From: Bdellovibrionales bacterium
GTDB lineage: Bacteria; Bdellovibrionota; UBA1018; CAIMNF01
Assembly: GCA_018969905.1 (NCBI GenBank)
Contig: JAGWXK010000018.1
Location: 1 to 35,226 of the forward strand
DNA: 35,226 nt
Direction of reading: 5' to 3'
The translations under genes were made by a program, and so were the position numbers. The notes beneath the pieces are model-generated. The model saw nothing but the letters and a program-made list of their open reading frames with translations, made no database searches and was not told where the DNA came from. Each line of letters opens with the position of its first letter. Position 1 is the first letter of the stretch. Positions 21,200 to 31,447 of this stretch are shown here, one piece after another.

Positions 21200-21796
21200 C
21201 TAGGGGATTCCATCCTCAAGGGAAAGAAGGCGCGGAGAAGCCAAAAATTCATCCTTTGGATCAGGTCGGATTTTGGTCTGTTTGTCCAGACCTGCGATCA
21301 GGCTTCGTACTCCGTAAAACTCACTTCCCCAGTTGATCAGCTTTGACCAGCAAAGGTCTTTCCAGAACTTACCCACCCGTTTTTCGTGTTTTTTTGCGCC
21401 CGTGATCATGATGGCGACCCTGCCCGCAAGCACCCGCAAAAAGTCAGCAAGATTTTTTCGATCCTGCGCCTTAATCAGGAGGTGAATCTTTCCTCCTTCC
21501 ACGTTTGCCCTGTATACACGGATTTTGTATCGCTCGGCATACACATAAATTCTGGAGGAGACTCGAGCGCGGTTGCTTCGATGCCCCAAGGACCATAGTC
21601 CCCGGGCGCGATCCGAACTCAGGCAAAGATGAATTGGGGCATGAGTCTCGAAGGGACGTTTGGTCTTTCGTTTTCCTCTTGATTCCGCACCCCCATGGGA
21701 GCGTCGGGGGTGAAACATGTCCTTGATTCTGCGTTGTTCCGGAGTTCCCGGTGGCAGAATGTCTGCAATATTTCTTTGAATTCCCGTCCCTGTCAT
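21200..21796 (-). CDS. Degenerate RAYT/Y1-type transposase-like protein
   Basis: PIHLCLSSDRARG...YKIRVYRANVEGGKIHLLIKAQDRKNLADFLRVLAGRVAIMITG...FWKDLCWSKLINWGSEFYGVRSLIAGL follows the REP-associated tyrosine transposase layout. Confidence 0.65.
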   Translation of the reverse strand: MTGTGIQRNIADILPPGTPEQRRIKDMFHPRRSHGGAESRGKRKTKRPFETHAPIHLCLSSDRARGLWSLGHRSNRARVSSRIYVYAERYKIRVYRANVEGGKIHLLIKAQDRKNLADFLRVLAGRVAIMITGAKKHEKRVGKFWKDLCWSKLINWGSEFYGVRSLIAGLDKQTKIRPDPKDEFLASPRLLSLEDGIP

Positions 21797-21885
21797 AAAG
21801 TTTAATTTATTCTAAAAATAACGCTGGGGCAATGTCATTTTACGAATTTTTTTTTGAACAATCAGAGGGCGGGACGGAGTTTTGA

Positions 21886-23124
<1,239 letters not shown>

Positions 23125-23128
23125 GATC

Positions 23129-23605
23129 ATGAAGAAAACTTTGATTTTGACATTGATGATTGCCTTCCTTTTTGTGCTTTCAGGTGCGACGTCCTTTTCG
23201 GCGGATCCGTCGAATCCTGTAGGCGCCCCCCCGGTTTTTGCTCCCGGACAGAGTGTGCCCGCCCACACGGCTGGGGCGGTGACGGCCGAAGCGACCGCCC
23301 CCTCGACAGCACAGCAGCCTAGCGTGTTCGGAATGCTTCCGTTCATGTTGGTGATGTTTGCTGCCATGTATTTCCTGATGATCCGTCCGCAACAAAAAAG
23401 AATGAAGGAACATCAGAGCCTGATCTCCGGATTGAAGAACGGGGATGAGGTGGTAACCTCGGCTGGAATCATCGGTACGATCGCAGGAATGAGCGAAAAA
23501 GTTGTGACTCTGGAGGTTTCCAAGAATGTCCAACTGAAGATCCTGAAGAGTCAGGTGAATCAAGTTGTGAAGGGCCAGATTCAGGACATTCAGAACAACG
23601 CTTGA
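23129..23605 (+). CDS. yajC: Preprotein translocase subunit YajC
   Basis: LPFMLVMFAAMYFLMIRPQQKRMKEHQSLISGLKNGDEVVTSAGIIGTIAGMSEKVVTLEVS. Confidence 0.95.
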   Translation: MKKTLILTLMIAFLFVLSGATSFSADPSNPVGAPPVFAPGQSVPAHTAGAVTAEATAPSTAQQPSVFGMLPFMLVMFAAMYFLMIRPQQKRMKEHQSLISGLKNGDEVVTSAGIIGTIAGMSEKVVTLEVSKNVQLKILKSQVNQVVKGQIQDIQNNA

Positions 23606-23637
23606 TTGCGTAATATCCGGCTTTTGAGGGAGAGAGC

Positions 23638-25338
23638 ATGAATAAAAAATGGTGGTTTAAGTTTTCCTTTTTGATCCTTGTAACCCTGATTTCCGGCTTG
23701 ATGGTGCTTCCCACCTTTACCCGGATGAATCCGGAGAAGCTTCCGTTTTCAAGAAAGATCAATTTGGGGCTTGATCTCCAGGGTGGCCTTTATCTGGTCA
23801 TGGGAGTGGACTTTAACAAGGTTTTCAAGGAAATCACTGATCGCCAAATGACTTCTCTTGTCGAGCGGTTCAAGGATAAAAACCTACTGGCACTCGAGTC
23901 GAAGTTGCGTCTTGAGGGCGTTCCCCAGGATGACCCCAGGATCCAAATCCGGATTGGCGTAAACCAGAAAAAAGACGCGATTGAACTCGTGAACAAGGAT
24001 TTCCCAAACCTTCGCCTTACGGACGATAAGGGTGAAAATCTTGAGTTCGGGCTGAGCAATGATTATCGGAATGACATTCGCGATAAGACAGTCAACCAGA
24101 GCATTGAAGTAATCCGGAACCGGATCGACGAATTTGGAGTTGCGGAACCACAGATCTCCTCACAGGGTTCTGATCGGGTCGTGGTGGAACTTCCAGGAAT
24201 CAAGGATGTGGATCGTGCAAAGGACCTGATCGGCCGGACAGCCAAACTCGAATTCAAAATGGTCGATGAGGAGGCGCTCAAGACGGTTGTGCTTCCCGAG
24301 TTGATTGCACAGATTGAGAAGGAGAAAAACATTTCTTTCAAGGAGGGTGAGGAAGGGAAGTTTTCGGATTATGTGAGACAGATCAATGAAGCCGCAAAAG
24401 GGAAAATTCCCGAAGGGTCGGAGATCGCGTTTGAGAAATCCGAGACCGCGAGAGTTCCCCTTCTACTGAAGTCCAAGGCGGAGGTGACTGGAAATGACCT
24501 TCAGGACGCACAGGTGAGCTTCAACCAGGAGTCCCAGCGGCCCGAGGTTGCTTTTGAACTGAACCCCAAAGGTGCAGTGACTTTTGAGAAACTCACCGAA
24601 GAAAATGTTGGGAAACGTCTTGCCATCGTTCTTGACGGAATTGTCCACTCCGCGCCGAACATCAATTCAAAAATCGGGGCTCGTGGCGTGATTACCACCG
24701 GTCGCGGTGGGTACGATGAAGCCCTGCGTGAGTCCAAGGATCTTGCGATCGTTCTTCGGGCGGGAGCACTTCCGGCCCAGCTTGAGCTCATGGAGCAGCG
24801 AGTGGTCGGACCCAGTCTTGGGGCAGACTCCGTGAGCAAGGGAGCCTTTGCCAGCATTCTCGGTATTCTTGCGGTGTTTTTGCTTACTGCGGTCTATTAC
24901 AGGATTTCAGGAATGATCGCAGTGGCGTCTCTTATGCTGAATGTCATGTTGGTCCTTGCGATCCTGGTCTGGCTTGAAGCGACTCTGACTCTTCCCGGGA
25001 TTGCGGGGATTGCCCTTACCGTGGGAATTGCGGTTGACTCGAACGTCGTGATTTACGAGCGGATCCGCGAGGAATTAGGCATCGGGAAGCCGATCGGTGC
25101 GGCGGTTGAGGCCGGATTTGACAAGGCGTTCAAGACGATCCTTGATGCGAACGTGGCGAATGGAATTGCTGCCATTATCCTCATGATGTACGGATCTGGT
25201 CCTGTGAAGGGCTTCGCAGTCACAATGATCATCGGAATCATCACAACTTTGTTTACCGCGGTATTCGTTTGTCGTGTGCTGTTTGATTTCTATCTGAGGC
25301 GCATGGAAGAGCAAAACGCGAAAACTTTGAGCATTTAA
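23638..25338 (+). CDS. secD: Protein translocase subunit SecD
   Basis: LGLDLQGGLYLVMGVD, VIRNRIDEFGVAEP, VVVELPGIKD, VGPSLGADSVSKG, GIAVDSNVVIYERIREEL. Confidence 0.98.
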   Translation: MNKKWWFKFSFLILVTLISGLMVLPTFTRMNPEKLPFSRKINLGLDLQGGLYLVMGVDFNKVFKEITDRQMTSLVERFKDKNLLALESKLRLEGVPQDDPRIQIRIGVNQKKDAIELVNKDFPNLRLTDDKGENLEFGLSNDYRNDIRDKTVNQSIEVIRNRIDEFGVAEPQISSQGSDRVVVELPGIKDVDRAKDLIGRTAKLEFKMVDEEALKTVVLPELIAQIEKEKNISFKEGEEGKFSDYVRQINEAAKGKIPEGSEIAFEKSETARVPLLLKSKAEVTGNDLQDAQVSFNQESQRPEVAFELNPKGAVTFEKLTEENVGKRLAIVLDGIVHSAPNINSKIGARGVITTGRGGYDEALRESKDLAIVLRAGALPAQLELMEQRVVGPSLGADSVSKGAFASILGILAVFLLTAVYYRISGMIAVASLMLNVMLVLAILVWLEATLTLPGIAGIALTVGIAVDSNVVIYERIREELGIGKPIGAAVEAGFDKAFKTILDANVANGIAAIILMMYGSGPVKGFAVTMIIGIITTLFTAVFVCRVLFDFYLRRMEEQNAKTLSI

Positions 25339-25362
25339 TCATCATTTGAAGGAAAGAACCCA

Positions 25363-26334
25363 ATGTTTCACTTGATCAGACCTGACTCAAAAATTGATTT
25401 TGTTGGCAAAAGATTTCTTTGGATTGGCCTTTCGGTAGTGACGATCATTGCGACGTTCGTGCTGTTTTTTACCAAGGGGCTGAACTACGGAATCGACTTT
25501 ACGGGTGGAGCCGAGGTGAAAGTGAAGGTGCCCGTTTCCTGGGATATCGGCAAGGTAAGGGCAACCCTGGAAAAAGGAAACCTTACGGGATTGAAAATTC
25601 TCTCTTTGGGCGACCCGAAAGACAGCGAGTTCATGATTCGCGCACAGGAGGAGGGCAAGGACTTGAGTCTTGTGGTGAAGAAGATTGGCGATTCTCTGGG
25701 GTCCGAATTGAAACCAGGGGAGTTTGAGATCAAGTCCGCCGATATCGTAGGACCATCAGCCGGGGGACTGCTCCGGAAGAACGGTTTCCTTGCGATGTTT
25801 TATGCACTTCTTGCAATTCTGCTCTATGTGGCAATCCGGTTTGATTTCAGATACGCGCCTGGGGCCATTCTCGCTCTTTTTCATGATGCCATCATCGTGA
25901 TAGGGATCTTTATCCTGACGGGAAAGGAGTTTGATCTCACCGTACTTGCGGCAGTTCTTGCCTTGATCGGGTACTCCAACAACGATACGATCATCGTCTT
26001 TGACCGGGTTCGTGAGACGTTGAAGCTGAATCCCTCCCTCCCGATTGAAGAAGTGGTGAACCAATCCATCAATCAGACTCTCGGGCGTACCATCATGACT
26101 TCGCTTGCAACCTTTGTTTCGGTTGCGATGCTCTGGGCTTTCGGGGGCCATGTTCTTGAGCCGTTCTCGTTTGCGTTGATGTGCGGGATCGTGGTTGGGA
26201 CTTATTCCTCGATTTTCATCGCCTCTTCAATGATGATCGTTCTCACTCACTATCGTGAGTCCAGGTCAAGACGAGGTTCAGGGAAAAAACCCCGAGAGGT
26301 TAAGCTTTCTCCTGAGGCCCATATCGGGATCTGA
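25363..26334 (+). CDS. secF: Protein translocase subunit SecF
   Basis: GLNYGIDFTGGAEVKVK, VGPSAGGLLRKNG, LIGYSNNDTIIVFDRVRE, NQSINQTLGRTIMTSL. Confidence 0.98.
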   Translation: MFHLIRPDSKIDFVGKRFLWIGLSVVTIIATFVLFFTKGLNYGIDFTGGAEVKVKVPVSWDIGKVRATLEKGNLTGLKILSLGDPKDSEFMIRAQEEGKDLSLVVKKIGDSLGSELKPGEFEIKSADIVGPSAGGLLRKNGFLAMFYALLAILLYVAIRFDFRYAPGAILALFHDAIIVIGIFILTGKEFDLTVLAAVLALIGYSNNDTIIVFDRVRETLKLNPSLPIEEVVNQSINQTLGRTIMTSLATFVSVAMLWAFGGHVLEPFSFALMCGIVVGTYSSIFIASSMMIVLTHYRESRSRRGSGKKPREVKLSPEAHIGI

Positions 26335-26340
26335 TCCAGA

Positions 26341-28107
26341 ATGAGATATGTAGTAAAGAATGAAGAAGAAGGGTCGCTGAAAGATGCGGCCCTTTTTTTA
26401 TCTGAAAAGACCGGCCTTAGTCTTCTAGCCTCTACGGTTTGTGTGAACCGCGGGATTTCAACGCCCGAGCAGGTGGATTTGTTTTTAAATCCGAAACTCG
26501 AAACGCTGACCCATCCCTTCCGAATTCAAAATCTTGAGAAGGCGGCTATCAGGATCTTTGAATCACAAAACAAGCAAAATCCGGAAAAACTTAGGGTTTT
26601 TACGGACTATGATGTCGATGGCACTACGGGAGCGGCGCTCCTGAGCTGGTTCTTTCGGGATCTTTCGTTTCAGTTCGATGTGGTCCAACCCGATCGGTTT
26701 CGGGATGGGTATGGTCTGAATGTCGGAGCAGTCGAGAAAGCCAAGGAAGACGGAGTCGGGATTCTGATCACGGTCGACTGTGGGGTGACGAACTTTGCAG
26801 CCGCCAAACGTGCCCGAGATCTGGGAATTGAGCTCATCATTGTGGATCATCATCAGATTGATCCGATTCACGGGGTTCCGGACGCCTTTGCGGTGATTGA
26901 TCCGCAGCAGGAGTCCGATCTCTCGGGTCTCAGGCAGCTTTGCGGGTGTGCTCTTGGATTCTACCTTTGCATGGGGATTCGCATCAAGGCTCGCGAGGCA
27001 GGCTTCTTTAAGGCGCGCTCCATTTCCGAGCCCAAAATGAGAAATTTACTGGACCTTGTAGTGATCGCGACCGCAGCTGACATGGTTCCCTTGATCGGGG
27101 ACAATCGAACTCTCGTGCGACATGGTCTTCAGGTTTTGCGGGATACTGATAAGCCAGGACTCAGAGAACTCATGAGGGTTGCGGGAATCGAAGTAAAATC
27201 TGTAAGCGCTTCAAATCTTGGGTTTGGCCTTGGGCCCCGGATCAATGCCTCCGGGAGAATGGGCTCGGCAGAAACAGCATATCGTGTATTGACCACCCGC
27301 GATCCGGATGAGGGCAGACGCCTTGCCGAACAGTTGGAGGCCATGAATCAAGAGAGGGCTGAAACGCAAAATCTAATTTGGGATCAGGTTCGGGAGCGAG
27401 TCAGTGCTGGAATCGAAAAGGGAGAGCATCCGTTTGGTGTGGTGGTGGCTTCCGGTGAATGGCATGAGGGAGTGGTCGGAATCGTTGCATCCCGGGTCAC
27501 GGAGTATTTCAAAAAGCCCGCCGTTGTTCTTTCGATTCGGGAGGACGGGATCGCCAAAGGCTCAGTTCGTTCTTATGGTGGCTACAATGTTCTGGAAGCC
27601 CTCCATCTGAGCAATTCGCGACTTCTTGGGTATGGCGGTCATAAGTTTGCAGCAGGCCTCTCCTTGAAAGAGGAAGATTTCGAAGAGTTTTCGAAAAGTT
27701 TCAATGAGAGTCTCTCAATGCTCATTCCCCGGGAATCAGATGATCGGCTAAAGCTGGAGTGCCGGGTGAAGCTCTCAGATCTTGATCTGAAGGGTCTTTC
27801 TGAACTTGAGAGTTTGGCGCCTTTTGGGCCTGGAAACCCCGAACCCTTGATCGGCGTTGAAGCCAGGATTGAGGAGCAAATGGTTCTTAAGGGCAGGCAT
27901 CTCAAGCTCAAGCTTCAAGCTGAATCGGTTAAGCGGTTTGAAGGGATTTGGTTCAATGCTGCGGAGAGACTAGAATTCACCGAGCTTGTGGAAGTTTCTG
28001 CCCAGTTGAAAAAGTCTTGTTTTTTCGCAGGCATACCCGAAATTAACCGATTCATGGGGCGCGTAACGCCGACACTTCGGATCAAAGAAGCGCGCCTCGT
28101 TACATAG
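26341..28107 (+). CDS. recJ: Single-stranded-DNA-specific exonuclease RecJ
   Basis: VFTDYDVDGTTGAALL, ITVDCGVTN, IIVDHHQI, FGLGPRINASGRMG, VGIVASRVTE, KGSVRSYGGYNV, GGHKFAAGLSL. Confidence 0.97.
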   Translation: MRYVVKNEEEGSLKDAALFLSEKTGLSLLASTVCVNRGISTPEQVDLFLNPKLETLTHPFRIQNLEKAAIRIFESQNKQNPEKLRVFTDYDVDGTTGAALLSWFFRDLSFQFDVVQPDRFRDGYGLNVGAVEKAKEDGVGILITVDCGVTNFAAAKRARDLGIELIIVDHHQIDPIHGVPDAFAVIDPQQESDLSGLRQLCGCALGFYLCMGIRIKAREAGFFKARSISEPKMRNLLDLVVIATAADMVPLIGDNRTLVRHGLQVLRDTDKPGLRELMRVAGIEVKSVSASNLGFGLGPRINASGRMGSAETAYRVLTTRDPDEGRRLAEQLEAMNQERAETQNLIWDQVRERVSAGIEKGEHPFGVVVASGEWHEGVVGIVASRVTEYFKKPAVVLSIREDGIAKGSVRSYGGYNVLEALHLSNSRLLGYGGHKFAAGLSLKEEDFEEFSKSFNESLSMLIPRESDDRLKLECRVKLSDLDLKGLSELESLAPFGPGNPEPLIGVEARIEEQMVLKGRHLKLKLQAESVKRFEGIWFNAAERLEFTELVEVSAQLKKSCFFAGIPEINRFMGRVTPTLRIKEARLVT

Positions 28108-28188
28108 GACTTGTGTAGGTGCCCCGATCGACTTCATCCTGATTCAAACGAAGTATATTTTTGATCCACGTTCATGGAGGAACGGGTT

Positions 28189-29799
28189 ATGCGAATCGGG
28201 TTCACCCTTTTTTGTTATTTGATCATCAGCGTTGCATTGTCATCTCCGGCGCTTTCTGCAAGTCAGGAATACCAGTCTCGACCAGGGGACTGGGTGGTAC
28301 GAACAAAAGCCTCAAAGATTGATGGCGCATTTGAGAGAATCGCAGCCCGCTTGGGTCGAAATCTGGGGCAGAAGCAATCGGTTCAGATCCGGAAGTTCAT
28401 GACCTCCTCCGAGTTTGCGACTTTGATCATTCGCGGCGGGAGTTTTTCCGATACCAAAGCCGCCCTTCGCCAGGATCCGGAAGTGGCGTATGCAGAGCCG
28501 AATTATCTTTTTCACGCGCTCGGTCGCATGGATCCCGTGCCGAATGATGCCCGGTTTGGTGCCCTCTGGGGATTGAAGAATACAGGTCAGGCCGATGCCG
28601 CAGGTCAGATTGGTTCGGAGGGATCTGATATTCATGTGTCTCCGGTTTGGGCCGAAGGTATTACTGGCAGTCGTTCCATCAAGGTTGCAGTGATTGATAC
28701 AGGAATTGACGGGGTTCATCCCGATCTTCAAGCCAATGTGGATGTGGCAAATGGCTATGATTTCGTAAGTCAAACCGTGGGCGGAGCAGATGACCACAAT
28801 CACGGGACGCACTGTGCGGGCACGATTGGCGCACTCGCAAACAATGGCGTGGGGGTTGCGGGAGTGAATTGGAACGTCACTCTGATCCCGATTAAGTTCC
28901 TGGATTCGCGCGGCAGCGGAACTTTGGAAAACGCAGTTCAGTCGATTCAGTACGCAACCAGGTTAAAGGTGGACATCATGAGCAACAGCTGGGGCGGCGG
29001 TCCATTCACCCAGGCACTTTATGATGCGATTGAAGACGCAAAAAAACAGGGAATCCTCTTTGTTGCCGCAGCCGGAAATGATTCCAACAATAACGATTCA
29101 CGGGCAACCTACCCGGCAGGATACGAGATCGATAACGTTCTTTCGGTAGCGGCAACCGACAACCGCGATCGACTTGCGGGCTTTTCAAACTATGGTGCTC
29201 GCACGGTTCATGTTGCCGCGCCTGGCGTGAAAATTCTTTCCACTCTGAAGGGTGGGGGATATGGCGCGATGAGCGGGACATCCATGGCAACTCCCCACGT
29301 GGCGGGGATGGCCGCACTCCTCTTGTCAGCGAACCCGTCACTCGGGTACGGTCAACTCAAGGATCTGATCATCCGATCCAGTGATCCGGTTCGTGGTTTG
29401 TCACGCAAGGTGATCTCAAAGGGTCGCGTAAACGTCTATAATGCAATTCATGGAATTTTCCCGGTAACTGAAGGGCCGGATTCAACCAAGTGGCGTGATG
29501 TATCTTACCCAGTTGAGTCCGCGCATCCTTATGAAAATGGAAAGGCCGTGAGTTTCGAGGTCAAAGTCCCCGGTGCGAAATATCTGAGAATCGTGTTTGA
29601 TCAGGTGGATACGGAATCCGGATATGACTTTGTTGAAGTCAAGCAACCGCGAGGGGAAGTGGTGGAGTCCCTCTCTGGCAGCCAAAAGGCCTATACCAGT
29701 GATTACGTTGAGGGAGATGCGGCTGAAATCTGGATTCGGGCTGATTCCAGTGTGAACAAGTGGGGATTTAAGGTTTCAAAAGTTCAGGCAATTTATTAA
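28189..29799 (+). CDS. Secreted S8 (subtilisin-like) serine protease with C-terminal beta domain
   Basis: Signal peptide; catalytic triad motifs VAVIDTGIDGVHPDL, HNHGTHCAGTIGALANN, GTSMATPHVAG; propeptide-like GDWVVRTKAS...AEPNYLFHA. Confidence 0.93.
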   Translation: MRIGFTLFCYLIISVALSSPALSASQEYQSRPGDWVVRTKASKIDGAFERIAARLGRNLGQKQSVQIRKFMTSSEFATLIIRGGSFSDTKAALRQDPEVAYAEPNYLFHALGRMDPVPNDARFGALWGLKNTGQADAAGQIGSEGSDIHVSPVWAEGITGSRSIKVAVIDTGIDGVHPDLQANVDVANGYDFVSQTVGGADDHNHGTHCAGTIGALANNGVGVAGVNWNVTLIPIKFLDSRGSGTLENAVQSIQYATRLKVDIMSNSWGGGPFTQALYDAIEDAKKQGILFVAAAGNDSNNNDSRATYPAGYEIDNVLSVAATDNRDRLAGFSNYGARTVHVAAPGVKILSTLKGGGYGAMSGTSMATPHVAGMAALLLSANPSLGYGQLKDLIIRSSDPVRGLSRKVISKGRVNVYNAIHGIFPVTEGPDSTKWRDVSYPVESAHPYENGKAVSFEVKVPGAKYLRIVFDQVDTESGYDFVEVKQPRGEVVESLSGSQKAYTSDYVEGDAAEIWIRADSSVNKWGFKVSKVQAIY

Positions 29800-29808
29800 G
29801 GTCCCTTC

Positions 29809-30306
29809 ATGCCGAGGAAGGTACTTTTGATTTTTTTGGTTGCCTCAATGGGGTGCCCCGGTTTTGCCGAGGAGTCGCAGCCGGCTGTGAGTCCCCTGCT
29901 TCAGCCAAGTCCCACCATGATCCCGATTTCAAGGGAAGAGAAGGCCAGGATTTATTCCCAATTCAAAAAGAAGCTCGCAGAAGAGGAGCGTGAATTTGAA
30001 AGGCAGGAAAAAACCAGGCGGCGCGAACTGGTGAAGTCGCAAAATGAGCGTCGCAAGGAGTGGCGCGAACGCGAAAAAAAGGCGAGAAGGGAGTTCTTTG
30101 AATCCCATACGAGCGGTCCGGAAAGGCGTCACTACGTGCAGGATTTCGTAAAAAGGAAAAAGGAATTTGATGCCACTGAAAAGCGGGAATGGGTGGAGTT
30201 CAAGCAGCGGCAAAGCGAGGAGCGCAAGGCGTTCCGCCTCTCCCGTCAGGAGCGCAATCGTAGGGTAAACGAGTCCCTTGATAAGAATATCAAGCCGGAA
30301 ATCTAG
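29809..30306 (+). CDS. Signal-peptide-bearing, highly charged (E/K/R) helical protein
   Basis: Hydrophobic N terminus, then KKKLAEEEREFERQEKTRRRELVKSQNERRKEWREREKKARREF. Confidence 0.65.
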   Translation: MPRKVLLIFLVASMGCPGFAEESQPAVSPLLQPSPTMIPISREEKARIYSQFKKKLAEEEREFERQEKTRRRELVKSQNERRKEWREREKKARREFFESHTSGPERRHYVQDFVKRKKEFDATEKREWVEFKQRQSEERKAFRLSRQERNRRVNESLDKNIKPEI

Positions 30307-30977
30307 ACGCCCTTCGTATCAGGCCCCCAAAGATATTTGTGAAGCTGGATCTGGAAACGAACTGCCAATTTATCCTGCAAAATCAGTTCGGCCAAGGATC
30401 GAGCCGGAAGTCCCTCAAAGGTGCCTGGCGATCCGAGCGCTTTAACTGCAGGAGAAAACAGGATTTCCCGGGTGGGCAGCCTTCCATTCCTGACCAGGTC
30501 CCGCGCCCATTCGTAATCGGATTTGGAGGTGATTACGAATTTGATCTCATCCTCCGGTTTTAGAAACTTCAGGTTCTGCTCGAAACCTCCGCGACTCATC
30601 CCCGAGCCCGGAGTTTTGATGTCCATGATGATTCTTGCAAAAGGGGAGGCTGCCTCGATCGAAACCTCGCCATGGGTTTCAATCGAGACCGCATAGCCTT
30701 CCTGCCTCAGAAGTTTCAAAAACGGAAGAGTCCCTCGCTGGAGCAGGGGTTCGCCCCCGGTCAAAAGGACATGTTTGGCACCGGTTTTTCTGATTTGTGC
30801 CAGGATGGATTCAAAATCCATCCGTTTTCCGCCTTTGAAACTATACGCCGAGTCGCAATAGGTGCACCGCAGATTGCAGCCTGTGAGTCTTACAAAGACG
30901 AAAGGAATTCCACTGAGTGAAGTTTCTCCCTGAAGGGAATGGAAGATCTCAGTGATGAGCAGTCCATCAAATGCCAT
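30303..30977 (-). CDS. queE: 7-carboxy-7-deazaguanine synthase (radical SAM)
   Basis: EIFHSLQGETSLSGIPFVFVRLTGCNLRCTYCDSAYSF (CxxxCxxC), LLTGGEPLLQ, VSIETHGE. Confidence 0.92.
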   Translation of the reverse strand: MAFDGLLITEIFHSLQGETSLSGIPFVFVRLTGCNLRCTYCDSAYSFKGGKRMDFESILAQIRKTGAKHVLLTGGEPLLQRGTLPFLKLLRQEGYAVSIETHGEVSIEAASPFARIIMDIKTPGSGMSRGGFEQNLKFLKPEDEIKFVITSKSDYEWARDLVRNGRLPTREILFSPAVKALGSPGTFEGLPARSLAELILQDKLAVRFQIQLHKYLWGPDTKGV

Positions 30978-31006
30978 AGATTTTGGAAATTTATCGCAGC
31001 GTGATC

Positions 31007-31046
31007 AAAAGAGAAAGGCGCGAATGGGGCTCAATCCATTCGCGCC
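31007..31046 (-). terminator. Intrinsic terminator downstream of the riboswitch RNA
   Basis: Minus strand GGCGCGAATGG-ATTGAGCC-CCATTCGCGCC region (arms 31017-31027/31036-31046) followed by TTTCTCTTTT. Confidence 0.85.
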
Positions 31047-31157
31047 TTGTTGGAATGAAGAGAGGGTCCTTTGCTCCTGTTGATCTATCGGGGTGAATAG
31101 ATGATCAGTTGCTGTGTTGGGACCCCCCTTGAAAGCTTTGAAGGCTTCCTCACCTTT

Positions 31158-31241
31158 GGCAGCCCAGCCGACGTGGGTCTTCGGGGTAAAAGACCTGTAG
31201 TCCCGTTGGTTTTGCGTCTCCGACGTTTCCGTCGGGTTGCC
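31158..31241 (-). promoter_or_regulatory. GEMM-I-type cyclic-di-GMP riboswitch aptamer
   Basis: Minus strand GGCAACCC-GACG-GAAA-CGTC-GGA-GACGCAAAACCAACGGGACTACAGGTCTTTTACCCCGAAGACCCACGTCGGCT-GGGCTGCC. P1 GGCAACCC/GGGCTGCC, GAAA tetraloop hairpin, conserved GACGCAAA joining segment, second hairpin GGTCTT...GAAGACC. Confidence 0.88.
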
Positions 31242-31317
31242 TTTTTCAAAGGGGGTTTGGATTTCCCGCCTCTTCACGAGCCCCATTCTTTAGGGCTCTA
31301 TAAATTTTGTTTGATTC

Positions 31318-31347
31318 TTAACCTCCGTTAACTCCCGTTAAAGGAAC
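31318..31347. repeat. Three phased 10-bp repeats (TTAACCTCCG TTAACTCCCG TTAAAGGAAC)
   Basis: Direct reading. The first two units differ at one position; the third shares only its first TTAA. Confidence 0.6.
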
Positions 31348-31447
31348 TTCATACTCTTATGATAGCTCATTGCGTTATTTGCGCAAGTGCGCTGACTGTT
31401 TTTTTTATGAAAGTTTCAGATTTCGCTGTAAGTTCAATGGGATTTCA

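Noticed and set aside
23790-25314. Several antisense ORFs opposite secD (23790-24059, 24063-24341, 24501-24857, 25075-25314)
   Set aside because: Composition-driven mirror ORFs opposite a strongly conserved gene; no start context or domain signal.
31005-31286. 93-aa minus-strand ORF MGLVKRREIQTPFEKGNPTETSETQ...
   Set aside because: It spans the riboswitch aptamer, the structured tail and the terminator; no protein-family signal. RNA structure explains the region better.
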